This document shows positions 29,301 through 38,816 of a DNA stretch of 64,000 nucleotides, piece after piece. The stretch's first letter is position 1. Every line of letters begins with the position of its first letter. Position numbers and translations under genes: made by a program. The stretch lies in the NCBI RefSeq assembly GCF_001975825.1, contig NZ_MTKN01000034.1:1-64000 (forward strand), in the 5' to 3' direction. Under the pieces are notes generated by a model. That model ran no database searches. It had not been told where the DNA came from and worked only from the letters and a program-made list of their open reading frames with translations. Source of the DNA: [Flexibacter] sp. ATCC 35208. GTDB lineage: Bacteria > Bacteroidota > Bacteroidia > Chitinophagales > Chitinophagaceae.

Positions 29301-32300
29301 AGCAGGTGAAGGTGCGTGGTTTCCGTATTGAGCCGGCTGAAATTGAAACGGCGATATTAAAATATACCAGTGCCGGCGAAGCTGTGGTAGTAGCAGATAC
29401 TACTACGGGCGAGCCGGTTTTAGTGGCATATGTGGCAGGCAGCATTACTGAAGATATATCAGATATGCGAAATAACCTGCGCAAAGTATTGCCTGAATAT
29501 ATGTTGCCAGCCTATATAGTTCCGCTGCCGGAACTGCCACTTACGCCTAATGGGAAGGTGAATAAAAAGGCATTGCCTGGTGTGAAGGAGATGCAGACAC
29601 AATTACAAACAACATATACTGCACCCCGTAATCCCCAGGAACAATCAATGGTAAATATATGGTCTGAAATACTGGGTCTTTCACGTATTGGTGTAGATGA
29701 TAATTTCTTTCAACTGGGTGGACATTCATTGAAGGCTACCCAGGTAGTGTCGCGTGTGCACCAGCAGATGGGCATACGTCTGCACCTACAGGATATCTTT
29801 ATACATCCCACTATCTCCGGCCTGTGTAGCATTTTACAAGAGCGGAATAGTATGACTGCATGGGCTATTGAACCTGCCATTCCGCAGGATAGTTACCCCC
29901 TTTCAGATGCGCAGCGCCGTTTATGGATACTTCAACAGTGGGAACAAACAGCCAGCGCTTATCATATGTCCAATGCCTTTTACCTGGAGGGACAGCTGAA
30001 TATTGATGCATTGCGTTTAGCTTTTAAGACATTGATAGTGCGTCATGAAAGTCTGCGAACAAGATTCGAAGTATTGAACGGTGAGCCCAGGCAGGTGATT
30101 GTAGGCCCGGGAGATATCACCTTTGAACTGGAATACGAGGATCTGCGCAACAGCGTGGTATCATCCCAGGATATTCAGGCCAGGGTAACTGCAAATGCCC
30201 ACGAACTATTCAATCTGCAGCAGGGGGCACTAATCCGTGCCCTGTTGCTGCAGACAAAAGATACCGGTTATGTTTTTGCGCTTACCATGCACCATATTAT
30301 CAGCGATGGATGGTCTATGGGTGTTATGGTACGGGAAGTATTGGCTATGTATGAAGCATTCCGTACCGGTATGTCATTACCTTTTCCTCCACTGGATATT
30401 CATTATAAGGATTATACCATGTGGCAGCAGCATCGCCTGCAGGAAGAGGAGATACAGGAAACCCGTAACTACTGGCTGCAACGTTTCGGGGATGATATTC
30501 CTGTGCTGGAGTTACCGCTGAATCATGAGCGTCCTGCTGTTAAAAGCTACCGTGGAGAAGCTGTGAAATTTGTAATAGAAGAATCGCTGGTTAAAGCATT
30601 GGAGGATGTGGCACAGCAGCAGGAAGCCACCTTGTTTATGGCTTTGCTGGCAGCTACCAATGCCTTGCTGTACCGCTATACCGGTCAGGAAGATATTGTG
30701 ATTGGCTCGCCGGTAGCCGGCAGAGCGCATGCCTCCCTGGAAAGCCAGATTGGTTTTTATGTAAATACGCTTGCATTGCGCACGCGTTTCAGTGGCAACA
30801 GCACTTTTTATGACCTACTGCATAATTCCCGGACCACCTCGCTGGAAGCCTATGAGCATCAGTTATACCCATTTGATCAGTTGGTGGATGAGCTGAACCT
30901 GGAGCGTGTCATGAACCGCAATCCTTTATTTGATGTGATGGTGGTATTACAGAATACCAATCTTGACAATCGTCCACTACCTGCTTTACAGGAGTTGGAG
31001 ATCAGCAGTTATACGATGGAGCACCGTGTAAGCAAATTCGATTGGTGGCTGAGTTTTAGTCGTCGTGAGAATGGACTCTCTGCCATGCTGGAATATGATA
31101 GCGCACTGTTTACCAGGGAGAGTATGCTACTGGTTACCGAACACTTCAGGAACCTGCTGGCATTGTTAGTAAAACATCCCGGGAAGGCTGTCAGCAGTCA
31201 TGCTTATCTCACACCAACTGAAATAACCAACCTGCTGCAGGTATTCAACAATACAGTGTATCCTTTTATGGTACAGGAAACGCTGGTATCGCTGTTTGAA
31301 AAAACAGTCACTCATCACTCCGGTAACATTGCCCTCGTGGCCGGCAACACTACTTACACCTACAATTCGCTGAATGAAACTGCCAACCGACTGGCACATT
31401 ACCTGCGTGATGGTCTGCATGTGCAGCCGGATGAGCCGATAGGTTTACTTCTCGATCGTTCTCCTGCTATGGTAATTGGCATGCTGGGTATTTTAAAAGC
31501 AGGCGGCGCTTATGTGCCTATTGATCCTGAATATCCGGAAAACCGGATCCGCTATATTGTGGAAGATAGTGGGTTGCGTATTCTCATTACGCATCCTCAG
31601 CAGCGCATTGTCAGTGAATTGCCCTGCGAAAAGATATTGCTTACAGACGATCTGCAGGTGCTTGCATCCTGGCCGGGTCATAACCCCGAACCAGTTATTA
31701 CGCCGCACAACCTGGCTTACATTATTTATACATCTGGTTCTACCGGACAGCCCAAAGGGTGTGAACTCGAGCATCGTAGTATTGTGAACAGGATACAGTG
31801 GATGCAGGAACACTACCGTTTTACTGCGGATGACCGTATACTTCAGAAAACAGCTTATGTATTCGATGTTTCGGTTTGGGAATTTTTCATGACGCTTTGT
31901 TTTGGGGCCAGATTGGTGCTGTGCAGCCGCGATATGGTTTATTCGCCGCAGGCGCTGATAAATATAATCAACCGTGAAGGTATTACCACCCTTCATTTTG
32001 TACCTAGTATGTTTAATACTTTCCTATCCGTACTGGCACAGGAGAGTAACTGTAACATGGCTTCGCTGCGTCATATATTTACGAGCGGGGAGGCATTGCA
32101 GCTGGAAAGTGTTCAGCAGCATCACCGACTGTTACCGGCAGTGAAACTTCATAACTTGTATGGGCCTACGGAAGCAGCCGTGGATGTTACGTATTTTGAA
32201 ACTGATTCAGGGACAGAGAAAGTATTGATAGGTCAACCCATTTGGAATACTGGCGTGTATATATTGGACAGGCATGGAAACCTGGTTCCGCCAGGTATAT

Positions 32301-35300
32301 ATGGGGAAATTCACCTGGGCGGTATTGGGCTTGCCCGTGGTTACCGTAATAAGGGTGCCCTCACAACAGAAAAATTTATACCCCATCCATTTGCGGAGGG
32401 AGAGCGCTTATACAAGACTGGTGACGTAGGCCGCTTTTTACCAAATGGTTTAATTGAATATGCCGGCCGGAACGACGACCAGGTAAAGATCCGCGGGTAC
32501 CGAATAGAACTGGGTGAGGTGGCAGCTGCTATTCTTAAACACCCGGCTATTGACCAGGCTGTGGCATTGACAATTGGTAGCTCGCAGGAAGAAAAAAGCC
32601 TGGCAGCCTACCTGGTATGTAGCTCTGATGCCCTGCATGTATTGGAGGATACAGAAAACATGCATGCAGAAAGGGTTGCTGAATGGCAATCAATATTTGA
32701 ACATACTTACCGTGAGGAGGAAGATAAAAGTATAGACCCACTGTTTAACATTAAAGGCTGGAATAGCAGTTACACAGGATTGCCTATTCCGGCAGAAGAA
32801 ATGTTGGTGTGGGTAAATGATATTGTAAACACTGTATTACATTACCAGCCTGGAAATGTACTTGAAATAGGTTGTGGTACGGGCTTGCTGTTATTCCGGA
32901 TAGCACCGTATACACAGCGGTATGTGGGTACGGAAATTTCTGCTGTAGCCATAGAGTATCTGACGGAATGTATTCGTACCATTCCCGGAAGTTGGGATCA
33001 TGTAACCTTGCTGCAGCGGCCTGCGCACCTGTTAAGTCACCTGGAGACGGCAAGTTTTGATACGGTCCTCATTAACTCTGTTATCCAGTATTTTCCTAAT
33101 GCCAGCTATCTTACAGATACCATAGCTACTGCTATCCGTTTATTGCGTCCCGGAGGTCAGCTGATAATAGGTGATGTGCGCAGCCTGCCGCTGGCGACCC
33201 AATTCCATGGTAGTGTGGCTTACAGCAAAGCCGCAGCTTCGACCACGGTAACCGCACTTCAACAGCAGATACTTACAGTACTTGATCATGAGAAGGAATT
33301 GCTGGTAGATCCTGCTTATTTTATTTCCCTGCAGGAGCAGTTGCCAGGTATTGGTTGGGTTGAAATAGTGCCTAAAAAAGGAGATTACGAAAATGAATTG
33401 AGCCGTTTCCGGTATCAGGTTATAATACATGTTTCGCAAATGCCTGCAGCAATTCCTGCATTCACCTGGCTGAACGATGTAACGCTGACTGATTTAAAGT
33501 TACATCTTGACACTGCTCAGCCCCGTCAACTCGGCATTGCTGCAGTACATAACAGCCGTTTACAGGAGAGTAACCTGCTGATGAAGGAGCTGGCGGCTGC
33601 GCATGCAACAGATGCTATTTCCACACTTCATGAGAGGATGGCGCAAACTGTTGTACCGTTAATGGATGAAAGGGCTGTGTTGGAGCTGGCTGCTGCTGCT
33701 AATTATAATGTTTATCTGGGTTGGGGCAGGCAGCAAGATGGCGGATGCTATGATATTATTCTTACCGCTGATTCTAATAAAGGAGCCATCTTACCTTCCA
33801 TGTTATATTACGAGCTACTACGGCAGGATTTAAAAGCAGCCCGGGGAGGAGCATATACAAACAACCCGATTTCCCAACAACTGAAAGATAAACTTGTACC
33901 GGCCCTAAGAAGTTTCCTTAAGATGAAGGTGCCGGAATACATGATACCAACATATTTTACCTTGCTGGATAAATTTCCGTTAACCATTAATGGAAAACTT
34001 GATCGCAAAGCACTGCCATCGCCTGTAGCCGCACGTGCAGTTGCGGGTGCAGTTTATGTAGCACCCCGCACTGAGCTGGAAGTACAGCTGGCGGTTATCT
34101 GGAAGGAGGTGTTAAAGCTGGATACGGTGGGTATTTACGATAACTTCTTTGACCTGGGTGGTCATTCTTTGAAAGCGACACAGGTAGTGTCCCGAATGCA
34201 TCAGCAATCAGGTATAAGACTTGACCTGCGCACCCTGTTTAGTTTCCCGACTATTGCCGGACTGGCAGTAGCGTTGGAAGGACACACAAAAGAGGTGTTT
34301 GAAACCATACCGGTAGCCACCGCACAATCTTCCTACCCACTGTCAAACGCACAGCGCAGGCTTTGGATGCTGAATGAATGGGAAGAAGCTGCGCTGGCCT
34401 ATAATATGAGCAGTGCATATGCGCTGGAAGGGCCACTGGATTTAGCGGCTTTGCAACAGGCGTTTACCTGGCTGGTGAAACGGCATGAAAGTATGCGCAC
34501 ACGTTTTGTAAAAGTAGCCGCTATGCCACGGCAGGTAATCATCCCCGTAGCTGATGCAGGTGTCCAGTTAAAGTATGTTACAGCGGAAGTACAGGATGTG
34601 AAAGCAATGGTTCGTGCACATGCTTCACAACGTTTTGACCTGGAACAAGGGCCGCTCATCAGTATTTTACTGATACATGTGACTGATACACAGCATGTGT
34701 TGGCGCTTAACATGCATCATATTGTCAGCGATGGATGGTCAATGGATGTGTTAATGAAAGAGTTGATCACGCATTACGTAACAGGTCAACCACTGCCATC
34801 CCTGCGTATCCAATATAAGGACTATACCTTGTGGCAGAATAGCCATCTGACCGGCGCCAGCAATCAGTATCACAGAACTTACTGGTTACAGCGTTTCAAT
34901 ACGGCAGTACCGGTTCTGGAATTATCACTTGATTTTACCAGGCCACCGGTTAAAACCTATCATGGAAATAACATGCGGTTTAACCTGGATGCCGCCACTA
35001 CAAATGCCTTGCGACAGTTGGCAAATGCTTCCGGCGCCAGCACTTTCATGGCATTATTGGCAGTGGTAAATACACTGTTGTACCGTTATACCGGACAGGA
35101 GGATATTGTGATTGGTTCACCGATTGCAGGACGTCATCATCCAGACCTTGAAGATCAGGTAGGCTTTTATGTAAATACGCTGGCACTGCGTACCACGTTT
35201 AGTGGCAGCGCCACCTTCACCGAATTGCTGGATAGAGTCAGAAAGGATACATTGGATGCTTATGAACATCAGATCTATCCTTTCGATAGTCTGGTAGAAG

Positions 35301-38300
35301 AACTACAGCTTTCCCGTGATACCAGCCGCTCTCCATTGTTCGATGTGATGGTTGTATTGCAGAATACTGGTGATAATACGAGCCAGCTTCCTGCTGTCAA
35401 AGGTCTTTCAATATCACCTTACAGTGCAGGTAGTGCCGGTATCAGCAAGGTAGATCTGAGCTTTTATTTTCATGAAACAACAGACGGGATGTCGGTAAAT
35501 ATTGAGTACAACACTGATCTGTTTATGCCAGGGCGTATAGAACGTATGTTCAGTCATTTTGAAGGTCTGTGTCGCGCGGTGACTGCCAATAAAAACGTTC
35601 CCCTGCAGCAGCTTGACTATTTACCTGCGGCGGAAAAGGAGAAGCTGTTGTTTGCATTTAGTGGTCAGCCACTCGCATATCCTGCGCATAAAACGATGCA
35701 ACAGCTGTTGGAAGAACAGGCATTGCTTACACCTCATCATACTGCTTTAGTAACTGATACGGATGTATTCACTTATGAAGTATTGAATAGAAGAGCCAAC
35801 CAGCTGGCGCATTATATACTGGCCCACCCACATTTTACTCCTGGTGCATTGGTTGGGCTGATGACAGCACGCAACGACTGGATGGTTGTGAGTATGCTGG
35901 CCGTATTAAAGGCTGGTGCTGCCTATGTGCCTATAGATATAAATTATCCGCCAAACCGCATTCATTACATTTTACAGGATGCAACAGTACAGCTGATATT
36001 GACCAGTAACAAGGAGATGACCGCATCTTATGTACAGGAAGGTGTGGCGTTGCTGGAATTAAATGAGGCATTGCAAACTATCCTGCAAGCTTATCCTGTT
36101 ACAAACCCGGTGACGGAGACCGATTCAGCGGCTGTAGCTTACTGCATTTATACCTCTGGATCTACAGGCCAGCCTAAAGGAATTCAGTTAACTCATCGCA
36201 ATGTAGTTGCCTTTCTTTACTGGGCTATTCAGGAGTTTGCGACAGACGATTTTAATACGGTATTTGCCACAACCTCTTATTGTTTCGATCTGTCAGTCTT
36301 TGAGATATTCTATACACTTTGTACGGGAAAATACATCCGGTTACTGCAATCTGGAGCTGATATTATCCATTTCCTGGATAAGGATGAAAAAATACTGCTC
36401 AACACAGTACCGTCTGTGATAGATAATTTACTGGCCGCCGATGTGGACTTCAGCAGGGTGAACGTGATCAATGTGGCCGGAGAGCCGGTACCATTACACT
36501 TCCGCCAGCAACTTGACTATGAAAGGATTGCTGTCCGCAATCTGTATGGTCCTTCCGAAGATACTACGTACAGCAGCTGCTACCGCTTTGCTGCAGGCCA
36601 CAACAATATACCTATTGGTAAGCCGATAGCCAATACTCAGTTTTATATCCTGGATGCACAGCAGCAATTATTATCTGAAGGAATTACAGGGGAAATTTGC
36701 ATAGCAGGTGACTGTTTAAGTATGGGATATTTAAACCAGCCGGAGTTGAATGCACGGCAGTTTATACAACATCCGACCTTACCGGGTAAACGCATTTATC
36801 GCACCGGTGATCTTGGCAGATGGCTGCCAGATGGGAATATGGAATACGTTGGCCGTCTCGATTTCCAGGTCAAGGTACACGGCTTCCGTATTGAATTGGG
36901 CGAAATAGAAACTGCATTGTCGAGGTATCCCGGCATCCGCCATAACGTAGTTGCTGCTATAAAAGACAGTAACGGTAAGCAGCAGCTGGTAGCCTGGTTG
37001 CAGGCGGAGAAGGACAATGTACCTGAAATATTGTCCCTGCAGTTTTACCTGCGCAATTGTCTTCCGCAATTTATGATTCCTTCAGCGTTTGTTGTGCTGG
37101 AGGAATTTCCATTAAACCAAAACGGGAAAATTGACCGTAAGCGCCTGCCTCTGCCAGATGAGAACATAACAGAAGATAGTGGTTACACCGCACCGCGTAA
37201 TGAAATAGAAATGCTGCTGGCAACGGCATGGCAAAAGGTATTGGGCAAACAGCGTATAAGTATTCATGATAATTACTTTAACCTGGGAGGAGATTCTATT
37301 CGTGCTATACAGATAATCGCTCACCTGCATGGTAAAAAGCTTCTGCTGAAGATGAGCGATTTTTTCCAATATCCTACCATTTCTATGCTGGCGCCGAAAG
37401 TAATGATAGTAAGCGTTATGGCCAGCCAGGAACCTGTTACCGGTGAGATACCGTTTACGCCTATACAGCTTGATTTCCTGGCGAACAGTACACCCGGATA
37501 CCTGCATCATTATAATCAGGCTGTAATGCTATATGCGCCGGAGGGATTTGATAAAAGCGCTATAAAGGCTGTGTTTTCCAAAATTACTGCGCATCACGAT
37601 GCATTGCGGATAGTATTACAACCCAAGGCAGATGGTGAATGGCGACAGCAAAACCTGGCCGTTATGCCGCTGCACCTGGAAGAGCACACCATTACTAAAA
37701 GTGAATTGACAGCTCTTGCCGATGCATTGCAGGCAGGTATTAACCTGGAAGGAGGCCCTTTAATGAAACTGGCGTTGTTTCACTTACCTGATGGCGACCG
37801 TCTGCTGATAGCAGCACATCATATGGTCATAGATGGTGTATCCTGGCGCATACTGTTTGAAGATATACAACGATTGTATGGTCAGTATATGCGGCAGGAG
37901 GCATTGGAGCTCCCTTATAAAACGGAGGCATACAAGGTGTGGGCTGAACAGCTGAAATTATATGCGGGTACTGTAGCTGCCATGGAAGAGCAACACTATT
38001 GGCAGCAGATAACCTCAGCGACAGTGCCGGCCATTCCATGTAAAGGATCAGCTGAGGACAACCTCGTGAAGTATAAGGAGAAAAAAGGATTCCGCCTTGA
38101 CCAGCAAGAAACGGCTCAGCTACTTACGGAAGTGAATGCAGCTTTCAATTCACAGATCGATGATATACTGCTGGTAGCACTGCTAAGGGCTATTTATAAA
38201 ATGTATGGTTATACGGCTACAGCCATTGCACTGGAAGGTCATGGCCGGGAGGAGATCTTACCCGGGATTGACGTAAGCCGTACTGTCGGCTGGTTCACAG

Positions 38301-38806
38301 CCATATACCCGGTAATATTTAACTGGGATGAGCAGCTAGAATTGTCTCGCCACATTAAGGTAGTAAAGGAGCACCTGCGCAAAATTCCTAACAGGGGGAT
38401 TGGATATGGTATCTTAAAATACCTTGGTGCGGCCACCAACAAGGAATTGTTTAACCTTCAACCGCAGATAAGCTTTAACTACCTGGGGCAGTTTGACGCT
38501 GACCTGCAGCATCACCTCTTTACTATTGCACCGGAAACAGCCGGCGCACTACAGGCGCCTGAAGCCCGCCGGCCGCATGATTGGGAGGTAACCGGTATGA
38601 TTGCCGGGAATTGCCTTACCATGTCAGTTTCCTTCAGCAGCAAACAATACGATATGAATCATATGGAAGCATTTATGCAGTATTATAAGGAAGCCCTGCA
38701 GGATGTGATCGCACATTGTTTAAGCAGGGAAACGACAGAGTTAACACCCAGCGATTTTACCTATAAACATTTATCCATTGATGCAATAGATAATTTATTT
38801 GATTAA
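26354..38806 (+). CDS. NRPS3: T-C-A(Gly)-T-C-A(Ser)+N-MT-T-C-A(Ala)-T-E
   Basis: 4150 residues. It opens with an A-domain-like linker remnant and an orphan carrier (FFRSGGNSIKA, Ser72) with no adenylation domain. Then: C (HH at 260); A4 (FDISVL at 786), pocket DILQLGVVWK, close to the glycine code; T (Ser1125); C (1313); A5 (FDVSVW at 1838), pocket DVWHFSLVDK, close to serine; an N-methyltransferase inserted near the A-domain end (EIGCGTG at about 2173); T (Ser2605); C (2788); A6 (FDLSVF at 3312), pocket DLFNNALTYK, a classical alanine code; T with GGDS (Ser3648); and a C-terminal epimerisation domain (HHMVIDG at 3822). Predicted contribution: Gly, N-methyl-Ser and D-Ala. The first carrier is probably loaded with glyceryl by the FkbH domain of NRPS2. 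Confidence 0.95.
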   Translation: MKKENFIKTLAGVTAKDLVKLPRTNEKVPVANTTYLAPGNAVEEDLLVIWNNLLNQDGLGIHHDFFRSGGNSIKATQLVSRITKHFQVDIRLTDIFRNTTIEKQALLIQLQEKVMQQTIRRLPQQEDYAVSHAQRRLWFINQFSEGVATYHIPVAGTIKGNLDKTAFYKAFELLLARHESLRTVFSEIDGEPRQRILHPPRISDFLQEYDATCGHINGQTTEQLLAAFIAAPFDLESSLPVRVALITIAADEHVFACVMHHIVSDGSSMEILMKELAAVYNALCQGKENPLSPLEVHYRDFAAWQQELLSGQDSNVHHQYWLQQFSGEVPVLELPTDFSRPVVKSYKGNVYTLQVDSSVHKTLIDTANRSGASLFMVLQATLYALFYRYTGQEDIVLGTVTAGRDYSDLEEQVGLYANTLALRTRFSGEDNFDMLLAAVKNTTLQSFEHQQYPFDQLVGELKLARNLSRSALFDVMIVLHNNRTALASDFSFNGAVLESYALPATSSKFDLTFNFRELNGILMLSIEYDTALFTPGYIHRMADHWQTLIKSVEMGVGEPLSRLDYMTEQERNLLLYTLNDTMVPPVPQTTVHALIEAQVIRTPTAIALITGDGVFNYHELNIAANRFAHYLHKSVGLQPNDRIGILVDRSAHMLIAMLAVMKAGAAYVPLDAGYPVDRVAYIAENSRITSLLTERNKQELYEQLPVKSICLEDIWQELEQYPINNLEQQQSREDSMYVLYTSGSTGLPKGVDIPHRAALNLLTSMQKEPGIDASDVLLAVTTCAFDISVLELFLPLISGAAVRLASASESKDPALLNAILDTGTCTIMQATPSTWRMLIEQGWQGTTGLKILCGGERLSPELAQSLLQRCGSLYNVYGPTETTVWSAVNEITTAGVRITIGKPIANTQLYVLDQHRAPAATLVAGELYIGGTGLAKGYLFRTELTTERFVDNPFITGTRMYRTGDIARWLPEGQIEIMGRVDEQVKVRGFRIEPAEIETAILKYTSAGEAVVVADTTTGEPVLVAYVAGSITEDISDMRNNLRKVLPEYMLPAYIVPLPELPLTPNGKVNKKALPGVKEMQTQLQTTYTAPRNPQEQSMVNIWSEILGLSRIGVDDNFFQLGGHSLKATQVVSRVHQQMGIRLHLQDIFIHPTISGLCSILQERNSMTAWAIEPAIPQDSYPLSDAQRRLWILQQWEQTASAYHMSNAFYLEGQLNIDALRLAFKTLIVRHESLRTRFEVLNGEPRQVIVGPGDITFELEYEDLRNSVVSSQDIQARVTANAHELFNLQQGALIRALLLQTKDTGYVFALTMHHIISDGWSMGVMVREVLAMYEAFRTGMSLPFPPLDIHYKDYTMWQQHRLQEEEIQETRNYWLQRFGDDIPVLELPLNHERPAVKSYRGEAVKFVIEESLVKALEDVAQQQEATLFMALLAATNALLYRYTGQEDIVIGSPVAGRAHASLESQIGFYVNTLALRTRFSGNSTFYDLLHNSRTTSLEAYEHQLYPFDQLVDELNLERVMNRNPLFDVMVVLQNTNLDNRPLPALQELEISSYTMEHRVSKFDWWLSFSRRENGLSAMLEYDSALFTRESMLLVTEHFRNLLALLVKHPGKAVSSHAYLTPTEITNLLQVFNNTVYPFMVQETLVSLFEKTVTHHSGNIALVAGNTTYTYNSLNETANRLAHYLRDGLHVQPDEPIGLLLDRSPAMVIGMLGILKAGGAYVPIDPEYPENRIRYIVEDSGLRILITHPQQRIVSELPCEKILLTDDLQVLASWPGHNPEPVITPHNLAYIIYTSGSTGQPKGCELEHRSIVNRIQWMQEHYRFTADDRILQKTAYVFDVSVWEFFMTLCFGARLVLCSRDMVYSPQALINIINREGITTLHFVPSMFNTFLSVLAQESNCNMASLRHIFTSGEALQLESVQQHHRLLPAVKLHNLYGPTEAAVDVTYFETDSGTEKVLIGQPIWNTGVYILDRHGNLVPPGIYGEIHLGGIGLARGYRNKGALTTEKFIPHPFAEGERLYKTGDVGRFLPNGLIEYAGRNDDQVKIRGYRIELGEVAAAILKHPAIDQAVALTIGSSQEEKSLAAYLVCSSDALHVLEDTENMHAERVAEWQSIFEHTYREEEDKSIDPLFNIKGWNSSYTGLPIPAEEMLVWVNDIVNTVLHYQPGNVLEIGCGTGLLLFRIAPYTQRYVGTEISAVAIEYLTECIRTIPGSWDHVTLLQRPAHLLSHLETASFDTVLINSVIQYFPNASYLTDTIATAIRLLRPGGQLIIGDVRSLPLATQFHGSVAYSKAAASTTVTALQQQILTVLDHEKELLVDPAYFISLQEQLPGIGWVEIVPKKGDYENELSRFRYQVIIHVSQMPAAIPAFTWLNDVTLTDLKLHLDTAQPRQLGIAAVHNSRLQESNLLMKELAAAHATDAISTLHERMAQTVVPLMDERAVLELAAAANYNVYLGWGRQQDGGCYDIILTADSNKGAILPSMLYYELLRQDLKAARGGAYTNNPISQQLKDKLVPALRSFLKMKVPEYMIPTYFTLLDKFPLTINGKLDRKALPSPVAARAVAGAVYVAPRTELEVQLAVIWKEVLKLDTVGIYDNFFDLGGHSLKATQVVSRMHQQSGIRLDLRTLFSFPTIAGLAVALEGHTKEVFETIPVATAQSSYPLSNAQRRLWMLNEWEEAALAYNMSSAYALEGPLDLAALQQAFTWLVKRHESMRTRFVKVAAMPRQVIIPVADAGVQLKYVTAEVQDVKAMVRAHASQRFDLEQGPLISILLIHVTDTQHVLALNMHHIVSDGWSMDVLMKELITHYVTGQPLPSLRIQYKDYTLWQNSHLTGASNQYHRTYWLQRFNTAVPVLELSLDFTRPPVKTYHGNNMRFNLDAATTNALRQLANASGASTFMALLAVVNTLLYRYTGQEDIVIGSPIAGRHHPDLEDQVGFYVNTLALRTTFSGSATFTELLDRVRKDTLDAYEHQIYPFDSLVEELQLSRDTSRSPLFDVMVVLQNTGDNTSQLPAVKGLSISPYSAGSAGISKVDLSFYFHETTDGMSVNIEYNTDLFMPGRIERMFSHFEGLCRAVTANKNVPLQQLDYLPAAEKEKLLFAFSGQPLAYPAHKTMQQLLEEQALLTPHHTALVTDTDVFTYEVLNRRANQLAHYILAHPHFTPGALVGLMTARNDWMVVSMLAVLKAGAAYVPIDINYPPNRIHYILQDATVQLILTSNKEMTASYVQEGVALLELNEALQTILQAYPVTNPVTETDSAAVAYCIYTSGSTGQPKGIQLTHRNVVAFLYWAIQEFATDDFNTVFATTSYCFDLSVFEIFYTLCTGKYIRLLQSGADIIHFLDKDEKILLNTVPSVIDNLLAADVDFSRVNVINVAGEPVPLHFRQQLDYERIAVRNLYGPSEDTTYSSCYRFAAGHNNIPIGKPIANTQFYILDAQQQLLSEGITGEICIAGDCLSMGYLNQPELNARQFIQHPTLPGKRIYRTGDLGRWLPDGNMEYVGRLDFQVKVHGFRIELGEIETALSRYPGIRHNVVAAIKDSNGKQQLVAWLQAEKDNVPEILSLQFYLRNCLPQFMIPSAFVVLEEFPLNQNGKIDRKRLPLPDENITEDSGYTAPRNEIEMLLATAWQKVLGKQRISIHDNYFNLGGDSIRAIQIIAHLHGKKLLLKMSDFFQYPTISMLAPKVMIVSVMASQEPVTGEIPFTPIQLDFLANSTPGYLHHYNQAVMLYAPEGFDKSAIKAVFSKITAHHDALRIVLQPKADGEWRQQNLAVMPLHLEEHTITKSELTALADALQAGINLEGGPLMKLALFHLPDGDRLLIAAHHMVIDGVSWRILFEDIQRLYGQYMRQEALELPYKTEAYKVWAEQLKLYAGTVAAMEEQHYWQQITSATVPAIPCKGSAEDNLVKYKEKKGFRLDQQETAQLLTEVNAAFNSQIDDILLVALLRAIYKMYGYTATAIALEGHGREEILPGIDVSRTVGWFTAIYPVIFNWDEQLELSRHIKVVKEHLRKIPNRGIGYGILKYLGAATNKELFNLQPQISFNYLGQFDADLQHHLFTIAPETAGALQAPEARRPHDWEVTGMIAGNCLTMSVSFSSKQYDMNHMEAFMQYYKEALQDVIAHCLSRETTELTPSDFTYKHLSIDAIDNLFD

Positions 38807-38816
38807 CAGGAAATGT

